A DNA stretch of 64,000 nt from Terriglobia bacterium (GCA_020072815.1 JAIQGE010000010.1:86093-150092), one strand, 5' to 3'. Shown: positions 33,327-42,714, numbered from the stretch's first letter. Notes: generated by a model from the letters alone, not told the origin. Translations and numbers: made by a program.

Positions 33327-34901
33327 ATGCACCTGAACATCCCCAGCTCGTTCAACGCGGCCGCGTACTTTGTTGACCGCCACCTTGCGGAAGACCGCGG
33401 CGACAAAGTGGCCTATGAATGCGGCGATGAACGGGTCACCTACCGCCAGCTTGCGGAGCGGGTAAACCGCGCCGGCAACGCCCTGACCAAGTTGGGCGTG
33501 CGACGAGAAGAGCGCGTCGCCCTGCTACTGCTGGATACGCCAGACTTTGCGTATTGCTTTTTTGGCGCCATCAAGATTGGTGCGGTGGCTGTCCCGGTGA
33601 ATACGCTGCTGAAGCCGCACGAATACGAGTATGTATTAAACGATTCGCGGGCACGAGTCTTGATTGTGAGCGACGCGCTGCTGCCCCAGGTGCAAGCCAT
33701 CCCGAAAGCGAATCTGCGGTACCTGGAGACGATTATTGTTGCCGGGAATGCGCCTCGCGGCGAAATGTCCCTGCAACAGCTTCTCGACGAGAGCTCGCCC
33801 GATCTGGCAGCGGCCCCCACCAGCAAAGACGATGCGGCGTTCTGGCTCTACTCCTCCGGCAGCACCGGCTTCCCCAAGGGCTGCGTCCACCTGCAGCACG
33901 ACATGGTGGTGTGCGCTGAGCTCTACGCCAAGGCAGTGCTGGGAATTCGCGAAAGCGACCGCTTCTTCAGCGTGGCCAAGCTGTTCTTTGCTTACGGCCT
34001 GGGCAATGGGCTTTACTTCGCGCTGGCCGTAGGCGCTACCAGCATCCTGTGGCCGGGATCGCCCTCACCGCCCAATATCTACGGCGTGATTGAGAAGCAC
34101 AAGCCGACGCTATTTTTCTCCGTTCCGTCGAACTACTCTTCCCTGCTGGCTTACCAGCGCGAGGGCGGCCCGGACTTTGATCTCTCCAGCGTGCGCTGGG
34201 CGGTTTCCGCGGGCGAAGCCTTGCCGGCGACCCTGTTTCACCGCTTCAAAGAACGTTTTGGCGTGGAGATACTGGACGCTATCGGCTCCACCGAGGCTCT
34301 GCACATGTTCATCGCCAACCGGCCCGGCGCGGTGAGGCCAGGATCGAGCGGGCAAATTCTTCCCGGATACGAAGCCCGCATCGTGGATGAAAACGGGAAG
34401 GACGTCCCCGAAGGCGAAATCGGCAACCTGATGATCAAAGGCGACGCCGTCTGCGCCTGCTACTGGAACCAGCATGAGAAGACCAAGGACACCATCCAAG
34501 GCCACTGGTTGCGCACTGGCGACAAGTACTATCGCGACCCGGACGGATACTACTGGTATGTTGGCCGTTCGGACGACATGATGAAAGTAAAAGGTATGTG
34601 GGTCAGCCCCATCGAAATTGAGAGCACGCTGCTGGAACACCCTTCCGTGCTGGAGGCGGCGGTTATCGGCTATGCCGACGGCAATGATCTGGTCAAGCCC
34701 GCCGCGTATATCGTCTTGCGCTCAGGCCAGCACGGTACGCCGCAATTAGGCGAGGAAATCAAACAGCACATTTCCACCCGCCTGGCGGCGCACAAGTGCC
34801 CGCAGTTGCTGGAATTCGTGGCTGAACTTCCCAAGACAGCTACAGGAAAGATCCAGCGCTACAAGCTGCGGCAAGCGGCATCCCATTCCGACGTCAGATA
34901 G
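33327..34901 (+). CDS. Benzoate-CoA ligase family enzyme
   Basis: 524 residues, close to the family norm. AMP-forming acyl-CoA synthetase motifs: YSSGSTGFPKGCVH (P-loop), DAIGSTEALHMF (adenine/acyl site), GHWLRTGDKY, and the catalytic lysine in LPKTATGKIQRYKL near the C-terminus. The SVAKLFFAYGLGNGLYF and GATSILWPG segments are typical of the benzoate/4-hydroxybenzoate ligase subfamily, which activates aromatic acids with ATP and CoA. I chose ATG 33327 because it gives the family N-terminus (SSFNAAAYFVDRHL). No other aromatic-pathway genes adjoin, so the substrate is uncertain. Confidence 0.9.
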   Translation: MHLNIPSSFNAAAYFVDRHLAEDRGDKVAYECGDERVTYRQLAERVNRAGNALTKLGVRREERVALLLLDTPDFAYCFFGAIKIGAVAVPVNTLLKPHEYEYVLNDSRARVLIVSDALLPQVQAIPKANLRYLETIIVAGNAPRGEMSLQQLLDESSPDLAAAPTSKDDAAFWLYSSGSTGFPKGCVHLQHDMVVCAELYAKAVLGIRESDRFFSVAKLFFAYGLGNGLYFALAVGATSILWPGSPSPPNIYGVIEKHKPTLFFSVPSNYSSLLAYQREGGPDFDLSSVRWAVSAGEALPATLFHRFKERFGVEILDAIGSTEALHMFIANRPGAVRPGSSGQILPGYEARIVDENGKDVPEGEIGNLMIKGDAVCACYWNQHEKTKDTIQGHWLRTGDKYYRDPDGYYWYVGRSDDMMKVKGMWVSPIEIESTLLEHPSVLEAAVIGYADGNDLVKPAAYIVLRSGQHGTPQLGEEIKQHISTRLAAHKCPQLLEFVAELPKTATGKIQRYKLRQAASHSDVR

Positions 34902-35124
34902 CCTGCAAGTTTGTCTGGAACTTTCGTTCCCTCTCCGGCGTATATGTTCCAGAAGGAAGCGTGTACCAGAAAGCTTCTTCCAACGCTTCCCGGTTCAGGT
35001 GACGGCGTTGGACACACTTAAGCGTTCCGAGTTTTTGTGACCGCGCCGTCGCCTTGAATGTTTGCCGATCGAAAGATTCGGGTCCCTTCAGCCCGGCCTG
35101 CTTGGACCTAAGAGGGCCAAACAA

Positions 35125-35712
35125 ATGAAAACGCACAGAATGTTGGCGGTTTTCTTCGTTTACCTGATTGCGGCGCTCGCCTGGAGCCAATCCAAACCTG
35201 AAAACCGCATGCAGATGCAGTTGCTTCCCCGCCAGGCGCTGAAGCTGGAGCTGAGTTCGGGCGACTATCGGATTGAGCCCGGCGCTTCTGACAAACTGGT
35301 GGTGATCAGCCAGACGGCAAATCCGAATCCCAAACCGCGTTTTGGCGTGGACGCCAATCCAAAACAGGCGTCAGTGAAAGTTGAAGGCCCGCCGAACTAC
35401 GCCGCGGTGATCCAGGTGCCCCGCAACAGCGACCTGCGCATACGACTCAACGGCGGGCGATTACAAATCTCTGGTATTGAGGGCGACAAGGACGTTGAGT
35501 CCAACGCCGGGGCCATCCGCATTGACGTTGGCCGGCCGGAAAGTTACAAGAAGGTGGACGCTTCCGTGGGCGTCGGCCACATTGATGCGCGGGCATTCCA
35601 GACCAAGCAGGAGGGTGTTGCCCGGTCCTTCCGCCGCGAGGGTCCAGGGAAATTCCGGCTGCATGCCCACGTGGGCGCAGGCGATATCACGTTCTTTTCG
35701 AGCCTGATCTGA
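35125..35712 (+). CDS. Secreted beta-rich protein, DUF4097-like
   Basis: 195 residues from ATG 35125, preceded by AGAGGG. Signal peptide MLAVFFVYLIAALAWS. The mature chain is a series of short beta-strands with Gly/Asn turns (RIRLNGGRLQISGIEGDKDVE, DASVGVGHIDAR, HVGAGDITFFSS), the pattern of DUF4097/adhesin-like right-handed repeats. No enzymatic motif. Function unknown; probably periplasmic or surface-exposed. Confidence 0.7.
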   Translation: MKTHRMLAVFFVYLIAALAWSQSKPENRMQMQLLPRQALKLELSSGDYRIEPGASDKLVVISQTANPNPKPRFGVDANPKQASVKVEGPPNYAAVIQVPRNSDLRIRLNGGRLQISGIEGDKDVESNAGAIRIDVGRPESYKKVDASVGVGHIDARAFQTKQEGVARSFRREGPGKFRLHAHVGAGDITFFSSLI

Positions 35713-35744
35713 AGAAATAATGTTGGTCATGGAGCGAGGTTTCG

Positions 35745-36902
35745 TTAGAAACAAGCAAGCACTTTGCTCAGGCCTTCGGCAAAGTCGGCTTCGGGAGTAA
35801 TCAGGCTCAGAACCAGGTAGCCGTCTCCGGGAAAATCATAGAAATGTCCGGGATGGACATACACGCCGTCTTCTTCCAGAAGCTCAATGGCCAGGTCTTC
35901 GTCAGAGCGCGTGGCCGGCCCGCGCAGCACCGCGTACCAACCGCCTTCAAGATGAAGACGCGTGCCGCGCGGGTTCTCGGCGAGTTGCGCATCCAGTTCC
36001 TTCAAGTTCTGTCGCACGCGAGACATGAGTTGCTTTTGGAAGCCGTGACGCTGGGCCAGCAACGCCGGCGCGGCAAGCTGGATGGGAGTATTCAAGGAAA
36101 GATAGGTGTCGGCGATGACCTCCAACCGGGCCAGCGCTTCCCTTTTCCTGGCTTCCGGTCCGCTGACGACGAGCCAGGCCAGCTTCATCTGCGGCAAGCC
36201 GGAAATCTTTGACAGCCCGCTCATGGTGAAAGTAAGCGCGGAGTCGTTGGCGGCGAAGCTGGGCTGGCGGCCTTCACCCAAGTTGAAATCAAGAAAAACT
36301 TCGTCGGCGATGATGGCCAGCTTCCGCGCGGCGCATATCTGATGAAGCCGGGCCATTTCTTCCCTTTTACAGAAATGTCCGGTGGGATTGTTGGGGTGGA
36401 CAACGATCACCGCGCGCGTCCGCGGGGTGATGGCCTGCTCCAGGGCGTGGAAGTCAATCTGCCAGCCATGGTCGTAGAGCAAAGGATAACGTTGGAGCTT
36501 TACGTCCTGCAGGTCGGCCAATAAATCAAACAGCGGATAGCTGGGCGTGGGGATGAGGACTTCGTCGCCGGGATTGCAGAGCAGTCGAAATCCGAACGAG
36601 TAAGCTTCGCTAGTGCTGGCTGTTAACAGAATATCCTCAAGTGTCACTTTCAACTTGTGAGTCGCGTAGTATTCGCAAACGGCGTGCCGCGCCGACGCCA
36701 TCCCTCGCGGATCAGGCTTGTACTTCAGCGCTCCAGGATGAATCAGGGCCTTCAGGATCGAGGACCCGTCATAGCGAAATCCGCATTCCGTGGGATTGGA
36801 AGCGGTCAGGTCCAGCAGCTTGCCGCCGGCCGCGCGGATACGGGCCAGCGCTTGCGACAAACGGTTGGTATGCAGGTCCCAGTTGGTGCGGTCAGCGAAC
36901 AT
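35745..36902 (-). CDS. Aminotransferase class I/II (PLP-dependent)
   Basis: 385 residues. PLP-fold type I features: SNPTECGF near the N-terminus, ASTSEAYSFGFRLL, VVHPNNPTGHF with the Asn that holds the cofactor, DEVFLDF with the ring-nitrogen Asp, the Schiff-base lysine in SGLSKISGLPQMKLAW, and a C-terminal arginine region (DGYLVLSLITPE). The enzyme transfers amino groups between amino and keto acids. The specific substrate is not clear. It is convergent with the 35125 gene. Confidence 0.9.
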   Translation of the reverse strand: MFADRTNWDLHTNRLSQALARIRAAGGKLLDLTASNPTECGFRYDGSSILKALIHPGALKYKPDPRGMASARHAVCEYYATHKLKVTLEDILLTASTSEAYSFGFRLLCNPGDEVLIPTPSYPLFDLLADLQDVKLQRYPLLYDHGWQIDFHALEQAITPRTRAVIVVHPNNPTGHFCKREEMARLHQICAARKLAIIADEVFLDFNLGEGRQPSFAANDSALTFTMSGLSKISGLPQMKLAWLVVSGPEARKREALARLEVIADTYLSLNTPIQLAAPALLAQRHGFQKQLMSRVRQNLKELDAQLAENPRGTRLHLEGGWYAVLRGPATRSDEDLAIELLEEDGVYVHPGHFYDFPGDGYLVLSLITPEADFAEGLSKVLACF

Positions 36903-36932
36903 GGTGGTGTTATATCAGAACGCCGCGATCTC

Positions 36933-37964
36933 TCAGCGCGGTTGCGGCTGTTCCAGCCGCGGAAGTTTCTTTACCATGCCGCGAAAGCGGTAGTCGCGCA
37001 GGCCGTCAATGGCAGCCCACGCCGAATGGTAAGCAGTGTAGGCGCTGCTGTCTTCCTCGCCGACCCACGTGCCGTCGTCTCGCTGGTTTTCCACGAGATA
37101 CTCGATGCCCTGCCGCACCAGCGGATCGTCTCCCTGCCCCAAAGCCTTCAGGCTGTCGAGCGATTCGCCGATCATCTCCGGATCTTCTTCGTCTTCCTTC
37201 AAGGCCTTGGCGAGTTTGTATTTCAGGAATGCGATCTCCTGCGGCAGCAAGGCCGGATCAATGCGCCGGGTGTGATAGGCATTCAGGGCATAAACCAGGT
37301 GGGTGACGGAGTAGAACATGTCGAACTCAGCGTCATCATCGGCGGCCTTGTAAGGACGCATGCGGGGCAGCCACTTCACCACGTCGGCCAGGCTGGCGCC
37401 CAGGCGGATGCCGGACGCGTCGCCGAAGAAGGTGATGACCAGCGCGTTCTGCCACATCTTATATTCCCTGGGGTCGCCACGCGGAGGCGGCTCATTGGGT
37501 GCGTCGAACTCGAAGTAATCCTTGGCGGTGAACTGCGCCGCGGCGCGGCGCAACTCGGCTTTGAAGCGGCGGTCATGCAGACCGAATTTGTCTGCGGCGT
37601 ACGCGCTGGCGACGAGATCAGAGATGGTGTCAGCGTCGGCGTCCGGTGGCACATGCGGATGCTCCTTGCGCCATCGTTGTGCCAGATCAAGGCCCATATT
37701 CGCTGCCGTCGCGCGCAGCTTGGGGTCGCGAGCCGTGTGCGAAATCGTATAAAAGGCCCACACCAAGTCGCCACCGTGGTCGGCGAACACGGCGCTGTCG
37801 GAAGCCCGGTTGAAGAGAAAGTTCATGCCGCGTTGAATGACTGCTTGGCGGGAATCGGGCTGAACATTGAGGAGTTGAACATCTGGCGTGGCCGCGGACT
37901 GAGCAGCCGGCAATGCTACCGCCGCGACGATTACGAAGATCAGACAACGAGCAAGCGAGCGCAC
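36933..37964 (-). CDS. Secreted helical-toroid-like protein (prenyltransferase/cyclase-repeat type)
   Basis: 343 residues if the GTG at 37964 is used, giving a signal peptide (SLARCLIFVIVAAVALPAAQS); the longer frame overlaps pntB and is unlikely. The chain is helical with repeats such as RQGIEYLVENQRDDGTWVG and RGMNFLFNR, which match the QxxDGxW-type repeats of alpha/alpha-toroid proteins. No catalytic acid motif is evident. TATAAT lies only six bases before the GTG, so the mRNA may be leaderless. Confidence 0.65.
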   Translation of the reverse strand: MRSLARCLIFVIVAAVALPAAQSAATPDVQLLNVQPDSRQAVIQRGMNFLFNRASDSAVFADHGGDLVWAFYTISHTARDPKLRATAANMGLDLAQRWRKEHPHVPPDADADTISDLVASAYAADKFGLHDRRFKAELRRAAAQFTAKDYFEFDAPNEPPPRGDPREYKMWQNALVITFFGDASGIRLGASLADVVKWLPRMRPYKAADDDAEFDMFYSVTHLVYALNAYHTRRIDPALLPQEIAFLKYKLAKALKEDEEDPEMIGESLDSLKALGQGDDPLVRQGIEYLVENQRDDGTWVGEEDSSAYTAYHSAWAAIDGLRDYRFRGMVKKLPRLEQPQPR

Positions 37965-37970
37965 TTGCGG

Positions 37971-37976
37971 ATTATA
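37971..37976 (-). promoter_or_regulatory. -10 box giving a probable leaderless mRNA
   Basis: TATAAT on the minus strand ends six bases before the GTG start of the 36933-37964 gene, with no Shine-Dalgarno sequence between. Transcription would begin at or next to the start codon. The -35 element is weak. Confidence 0.4.
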
Positions 37977-38064
37977 GCGAAGCCGAAAATTGAGTTGCGA
38001 AAAGAAGAAGGGCCCTCTCTTCCCAAAAAGCGAAAAGAGGACCCGAGAAACGAAAGAAGCGTAG

Positions 38065-39447
38065 CTAGACTTTCTGCACGGCTTGCGCCAGGTTGGTGAG
38101 GCTGGTCTTGGCGTCGCCATAGAGCATTCCCGTCACCGGCTTGAAGAACAGCGGGTTCTCCAGTCCGGAGAAGCCTTTGCCTTTGCCGCGTTTCAGCACG
38201 ATCACGGACTTGGCGCGGTCCACTTCAATGATAGGCATGCCGGCAATGGGACTCTTGGGATTGTCGCGCGCGTCGGGGTTGACGACGTCATTGGCCCCGA
38301 TCACCACGGCTACGTCGGTTGTGGACATTTCCGGATTGATCTGGTCCATCTCCCACAGAGAAGAATAAGGCACGTTGGCTTCCGCCAGAAGAACGTTCAT
38401 GTGTCCCGGCATGCGTCCGGCAACGGGATGGATGCCGTACTTCACGGTGACGCCGCGTTCTTCCAGCAAGTTGCCCAGCTCACGGCAAGCATGCTGGGCC
38501 TGCGCCGTGGCCATGCCGTATCCGGGCACGAAGACCACCTGGTTCGCGTACGCGAGCTGAACGGCAACGTCGTCAAGGCCGACTTCGCGCATGGTCCCCA
38601 CGGCACCGGTGTCCGTGCCGGTGACAGCGCCGAATCCGCCAAACAACACGTTGGCCATGGAGCGGTTCATGGCTTTACACATAAGGATGGAAAGAATGAA
38701 GCCGGAGAAACCGTCGAGCGTGCCGGCGATGATCAGCACGTTGTTGCCGAGAACGAAGCCGGTGGCCGCCGAAGAGAGGCCAGCGTAAGAGTTCAACAGC
38801 GACATCACGACGGGCATGTCCGCCGAGCCGATGGGGATCACCAGCATCACACCGAACACAAACGCCAGGCCCACCATGGTGAAGAAATAGATTGATGCGC
38901 TTGCCGCGTTGGGGTGCAACATCCAGAGCACCAGGCAGGTGATCATGCCCAGGAACAGCGCCAGGTTCACAATATGCTGGCCCTTGAACTGGATGGGCGT
39001 CCCGCGAATGAACTCCTGCAGTTTGCCGGCGGCGATGAGCGAGCCGGTCACCGTCAGCGAGCCTAACATCACTTCGAGGCCCAGAGCGCCCATCTTTACC
39101 GAGCCCAAACCGCTGCCGTGAATCACGTACTCGGCAATGCCCACCAGCGAGGCAGCCAGCGCGCCGAATGCGTGGGAGAGCGCGGTCCGTTGCGGCATGG
39201 CGGTCATGGGCACCATGGCCATGGGGATTCCGATAGAAGAGCCGACAATCAATCCTACGGCGATCCACAGATAGTCTTTGATTTCCGGATGGAACAGAGT
39301 TCCCAGGACGGCGGCACCCATACCGGCGGCAGCCATGATCATGCCGCGGCGCGCGGTGTCCGGATGGCTGAGGCTCTTCAAGCCCAGGACGAACAGGCAG
39401 GAGGCAATCAGGTACGTTGCTTCAAGAAAATAGGCCGGATGGTTCAC
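38065..39447 (-). CDS. pntB: Proton-translocating NAD(P) transhydrogenase, beta subunit
   Basis: 460 residues. About eight membrane helices form the dII-type channel (for example PIGSADMPVVMSLLNSYAGLSS and FVLGNNVLIIAGTLDGFSG). The C-terminal NADP-binding domain has VPGYGMATAQAQHA, GIHPVAGRMPGHMNVLLAEANVPY and VVIGANDVVNP. It uses the proton gradient to drive NADPH formation from NADH. It overlaps the upstream subunit gene by ATGA and completes the three-gene operon. Confidence 0.97.
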   Translation of the reverse strand: MNHPAYFLEATYLIASCLFVLGLKSLSHPDTARRGMIMAAAGMGAAVLGTLFHPEIKDYLWIAVGLIVGSSIGIPMAMVPMTAMPQRTALSHAFGALAASLVGIAEYVIHGSGLGSVKMGALGLEVMLGSLTVTGSLIAAGKLQEFIRGTPIQFKGQHIVNLALFLGMITCLVLWMLHPNAASASIYFFTMVGLAFVFGVMLVIPIGSADMPVVMSLLNSYAGLSSAATGFVLGNNVLIIAGTLDGFSGFILSILMCKAMNRSMANVLFGGFGAVTGTDTGAVGTMREVGLDDVAVQLAYANQVVFVPGYGMATAQAQHACRELGNLLEERGVTVKYGIHPVAGRMPGHMNVLLAEANVPYSSLWEMDQINPEMSTTDVAVVIGANDVVNPDARDNPKSPIAGMPIIEVDRAKSVIVLKRGKGKGFSGLENPLFFKPVTGMLYGDAKTSLTNLAQAVQKV

Positions 39448-39848
39448 TTTTTCTCCTCCACCTTGACCGCTTCTTTCTTGCGGAACATCTTGAGCATGCG
39501 GTCGGTGATCAGGAACCCGCCGGTTACGTTGATCATGGCGGAAGTCACGGCCGCGCAGCCGAGCAGAGTCGCCAGCGTCTGATGATTTTCATAGCGAGAT
39601 CCTGCAATCACCAGCGAGCCGATCAGCGAGATGCCGGAGATGGCGTTGGTGGCCGACATCAGCGGCGTATGCAGCAGCGGAGGCACGCGCGAAATTACCT
39701 GGTACCCAAGAAACGCGGCCAAAGCGAAGACGTACAGCGACGCGATCACCACCGCGGGATTCAGCACCATCTTTTCAGCAGCTTCCCCGCCCTCAGCGGC
39801 GACTTTCGCCACAATCAAAACCGCGGGATGAAACAGAAGTTGAATCAT
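39444..39848 (-). CDS. pntAB: NAD(P) transhydrogenase, alpha-2 (membrane) subunit
   Basis: 134 residues with about four helices (VFALAAFLGYQVIS, AISGISLIGSLVIAG, LLGCAAVTSAMINVTGGFLI). The VPPLLHTPLMSATNAISG segment is characteristic of the PntA membrane domain. AAGGAGATTTGA precedes the ATG. This separate alpha-2 subunit shows that the organism has the three-subunit (split alpha) form of the enzyme. Confidence 0.95.
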   Translation of the reverse strand: MIQLLFHPAVLIVAKVAAEGGEAAEKMVLNPAVVIASLYVFALAAFLGYQVISRVPPLLHTPLMSATNAISGISLIGSLVIAGSRYENHQTLATLLGCAAVTSAMINVTGGFLITDRMLKMFRKKEAVKVEEKK

Positions 39849-39879
39849 TCAAATCTCCTTAAGTATTACGCATTAAGCT

Positions 39880-41019
39880 TTAGGCCACCGGGCGTCCCAG
39901 GGCGGCTGCCACCGCGGGATGAACGCTGCCACCCTGAAAGGTGACGCACGACCCTTTCAGGATCTCGTCGGCCATATCCATTTTCAAATTGCCCTTGTCA
40001 ATGATGAGTCCAAGGAAGGTTACAACGTTGCGGGAGTAAAGCTGGCTGGAGTTGCCGGGGACGGTTGCCGGGACGTTGAGCGGCCCCATTATCATCACTC
40101 CGTTACGATTCACCGTCTCTCCCGGTTTGGTGAATGCGCAGTTGCCGCCGGTGGACGCCGCCAGATCAACGATCACGGCCCCGGGCTTCATGCTGTTCAC
40201 AGCTTCTTCGGTCAGCATGAGCGGAGCTTTGCGCCCCGGAACTTGTGCGGTGGTAATCACCACGTCAGAAGTCGCAGCGTGCTTGGCCACCATTTCGCGG
40301 CCCAGCTTCAGCGCTTCCGGACTCAGTTCCTTGGCATATCCGCCGGCATCTTGGGTTTCAATGCCGCCCAGGTCCACTTCCAGGAACTTTGCGCCCAACG
40401 ACTTCACGTCCTGCCCGGCCGCTGCGCGAACGTCATACGCTTCCACCACCGCTCCCAGCCGTCTCGCCGTGGCGATGGCCTGCAATCCGGCAACGCCCGC
40501 GCCCAGCACCAGAACTTTCGCGGGAGGCACCGTTCCCGCGGCGGTCATGAGCAGGGGGAACATGCGAGGTAGTTGCTCGGCGGCCATGATCACCGCTTTG
40601 TATCCGGCCACGGTGGCCATGGAAGAAAGCGCGTCCATGGATTGCGCGCGCGTGATGCGCGGCACCAGTTCCATGGCAAACGCCGTGAGCTGGCGCGACA
40701 CCACGGGCTCCAGCCCGGCGGGATCATCCAACGGCTTCAAGAAACCGATGATAATCGCCCCGGCACGCAGCTTCCCGTAGTCATCCGCCTCCAGCCGATT
40801 GACGCAAGTCACAATGTCCGCGCCGCTCAGCAGAGATGCACGATCCATCACGCTGGCTCCGGCTGCCTGGTAGTCCGCGTCCAGAAAACCACCCCGGCTA
40901 CCCGCTCCCGTTTCAACTCCCACTTCCACACCGCCGGCAATCAGTTTCTTCACTGAATCCGGCACCAGCGCGACGCGAGCTTCGCCTGGCTGTTTTTCCA
41001 AGGGGACCGCAATCCTCAT
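39880..41019 (-). CDS. pntAA: NAD(P) transhydrogenase, alpha-1 (NAD-binding) subunit
   Basis: 379 residues, the soluble NAD(H)-binding dI domain related to alanine dehydrogenase. Visible motifs: EARVALVPDSVKKL, the nucleotide-binding VLVLGAGVAGLQAIATARRLGA, VVEAYDVR and GGNCAFTKPGETV. The first gene of the operon, separated by 31 bases from alpha-2. A CRP-type palindrome lies at 41159-41174 upstream. Confidence 0.97.
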   Translation of the reverse strand: MRIAVPLEKQPGEARVALVPDSVKKLIAGGVEVGVETGAGSRGGFLDADYQAAGASVMDRASLLSGADIVTCVNRLEADDYGKLRAGAIIIGFLKPLDDPAGLEPVVSRQLTAFAMELVPRITRAQSMDALSSMATVAGYKAVIMAAEQLPRMFPLLMTAAGTVPPAKVLVLGAGVAGLQAIATARRLGAVVEAYDVRAAAGQDVKSLGAKFLEVDLGGIETQDAGGYAKELSPEALKLGREMVAKHAATSDVVITTAQVPGRKAPLMLTEEAVNSMKPGAVIVDLAASTGGNCAFTKPGETVNRNGVMIMGPLNVPATVPGNSSQLYSRNVVTFLGLIIDKGNLKMDMADEILKGSCVTFQGGSVHPAVAAALGRPVA

Positions 41020-41158
41020 ATAACGTCATCCTCTCTTGAGAACCAAAAGGTTGAGAACGACAAGCCGTTTTCCAACCCGTATTTAGTGCGCGACCATTAT
41101 TAATAAATCTGCGATTTTACGGAAGTAGGTAGTTTAGAGGGGCCCAACGACGGCCCGC

Positions 41159-41174
41159 TGTGACGAAGATCACG
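41159..41174. promoter_or_regulatory. CRP/FNR-type palindrome upstream of the transhydrogenase operon
   Basis: TGTGACGAAGATCACG matches the TGTGA-N6-TCAC(A) consensus with one end mismatch. It lies about 140 bases before the pntAA start, in a 247-base intergenic stretch. A better copy occurs at 60916-60931. Confidence 0.4.
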
Positions 41175-41266
41175 CGGGCGTAATTTTGCGAGGTCTGCTG
41201 CGTCAGCGACGAACCGCGATTAAGACGAGACAATCGACCAGGGCAACACGAAGAACAGGAGGGACT

Positions 41267-41599
41267 TCATTTTCCGATCCCAACTTCAACAACCTGACCG
41301 GGCTGAATGGACCTTAGAGCGGCAAGAGCTTCTGGAACAAGTGGGCTGAGATCACCAATATCGTTTGATTGAGCGCGAAGTATCAAGATGGCAATGTCCC
41401 GGCCCGTTAGATTCTGCTGATAGCGGATGTTCTTGTCGATGGTAATAAGCACATCAAAGCGGAATTCAGCCTGCGCTAACAATTCGCCATTGGCCGCGCC
41501 GCCAAACCCGGCATCGCGAACGCTTTCACACTCGTGGCCGCCAGCGGCAAACATGGGTCCCAATTTCTTGGGAACACACTCGTCAATCAGCAATCTCAT
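41267..41599 (-). CDS. DUF5615 PIN-like toxin candidate
   Basis: 110 residues with the start MRLLIDECVP, the conserved acidic DE of PIN-like nucleases, then VRDAG and VLITIDKNIRYQQNL with another acidic position, the pattern of the DUF5615 (Mut7-C/PIN-like) family. Such proteins are paired with DUF433 antitoxins and are thought to act as RNases. Its start overlaps the antitoxin gene stop by four bases. Confidence 0.85.
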   Translation of the reverse strand: MRLLIDECVPKKLGPMFAAGGHECESVRDAGFGGAANGELLAQAEFRFDVLITIDKNIRYQQNLTGRDIAILILRAQSNDIGDLSPLVPEALAALRSIQPGQVVEVGIGK

Positions 41600-41808
41600 T
41601 TCAGGGTTGCAGCCAGGCTGAATCTGGCTTCTTCAAGGGCAGCAATCGCAGACGTGCGGGTCACGCTGGGAAAGTCCTCCAGGAACTCGTCTAACGTCCG
41701 CCCATGTTCTAAGTAGTCGGTAAGTGACTTGAAAGGAACGCGGGTTCCGCGGAAAACAGGCTCCCCACTCAGAACACCGGGATCGCGGACGATGATGTTG
41801 GAAGCCAT
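41596..41808 (-). CDS. DUF433 antitoxin candidate
   Basis: 70 residues from ATG 41808 behind GGAG. IIVRDPGVLSGEPVFRGTRVPFKSLTDYLEHGRTLDEFLEDFP is the standard DUF433 signature, a small winged or tri-helical DNA-binding protein. It is the first gene of a two-gene TA-like operon and would neutralise the downstream toxin and repress the promoter. The pair often sits in mobile or variable regions. Confidence 0.87.
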   Translation of the reverse strand: MASNIIVRDPGVLSGEPVFRGTRVPFKSLTDYLEHGRTLDEFLEDFPSVTRTSAIAALEEARFSLAATLK

Positions 41809-41915
41809 GAGCTGATCTCCAGTTGCTGTAAGCAATTTTACGCCTGTTTAGGAGCGAATGCTTGCTATCAATATCTAGCAAATCGGCTCTACCCAAACGG
41901 AGTATCATTGAATGC

Positions 41916-42134
41916 ATGTCATCGAAAACGTTCGAGCATTATCGGCACGCGGCTCGCCATCATGAGCAGGCGGCTTATCACTTCAACGAGGCAGCCAAAC
42001 ACTTCAAAGCCGGGGACAGGGAAAGAGCCGCGCAACACGGATATTTGGCCCATGGCCATAGCCAGCACGCGCTCCATCACGGCACCGAGGCTGCGAAGCT
42101 ACATGCTGGAGCCGGCAAGAAGACGTCTAAGTAA
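41916..42134 (+). CDS. His-rich helical small protein
   Basis: 72 residues from ATG 41916. The chain is an alpha-helical series rich in His and Ala (YRHAARHHEQAAYHFNEAAKHF, HGYLAHGHSQHALHHGTEAAK), recalling small TPR-like or metal-handling proteins of unknown function that recur in soil bacteria. The regular spacing of His residues could bind metal, but no site can be defined. The longer frame starts upstream without a ribosome binding site. Confidence 0.65.
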   Translation: MSSKTFEHYRHAARHHEQAAYHFNEAAKHFKAGDRERAAQHGYLAHGHSQHALHHGTEAAKLHAGAGKKTSK

Positions 42135-42255
42135 GCAGACAAGAAGTAGGGTGTCGTTTGACGGAGAGTTCACCGTCGCGCATGGGCTCCGCGCGGACTG
42201 AGGCGGGGATCACACGGCGATCACGGCAACCTTGAAGGGGGCACGTAGCACAATT

Positions 42256-42714
42256 TCAATGCAGCAGGTAGCCTGGTTCCAGGGGTAGCTTCCCGTCCAC
42301 TTTCAAGACGTTCACCTTGCTGGAGATGGAGTACACGTCAACCAGGCCCATCGCGCCCGGAGTGGATTCCACCAGCTTGAGTACGGCATCGTCGGAATCA
42401 ACCGTCACAAAAGAGCTTTTGTGGGCGGCCAGGTACGAGCGCACCTCGTCCGCGGTCATCTTCCACAACCGCTGCAGGACGAACTGCAGATCAGGCGAGG
42501 AACTTTGCCTCAGGACCAGCGTGATGTTTCTGCCGTCCGGCCATTTCCTGATGTTGGCCTGGAGTATCTTTGCCAGGTCAGCGGCGGAGACGTTACCCGT
42601 TGCATTGGATTTGTCCACCACTACCGCCATATGCCGAGCTTCGCAAGGAAGCCAGCACGCCAGCAAGATGCCAAGCGCAAGAAAATGTCGTTTCCAATGC
42701 TTTATGTGACCCAT
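42256..42714 (-). CDS. PstS-like periplasmic substrate-binding domain protein
   Basis: 152 residues from ATG 42714. Signal peptide (HFLALGILLACWLPCEA). The mature part is like half of a phosphate-binding protein: VVVDKSNATGNVSAADLAKILQ, then GRNITLVLRQSSSPD, and a late PGAMGLVDVYSI. Such short proteins occur outside transporter operons and may sense phosphate or another anion. No transporter genes adjoin. Confidence 0.75.
   Translation of the reverse strand: MGHIKHWKRHFLALGILLACWLPCEARHMAVVVDKSNATGNVSAADLAKILQANIRKWPDGRNITLVLRQSSSPDLQFVLQRLWKMTADEVRSYLAAHKSSFVTVDSDDAVLKLVESTPGAMGLVDVYSISSKVNVLKVDGKLPLEPGYLLH

Noticed and set aside
34894..35190. 98-residue minus-strand frame between the ligase and the 35125 gene
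   Set aside because: No ribosome binding site or domain; it overlaps the start and signal peptide of a better-supported plus-strand gene.
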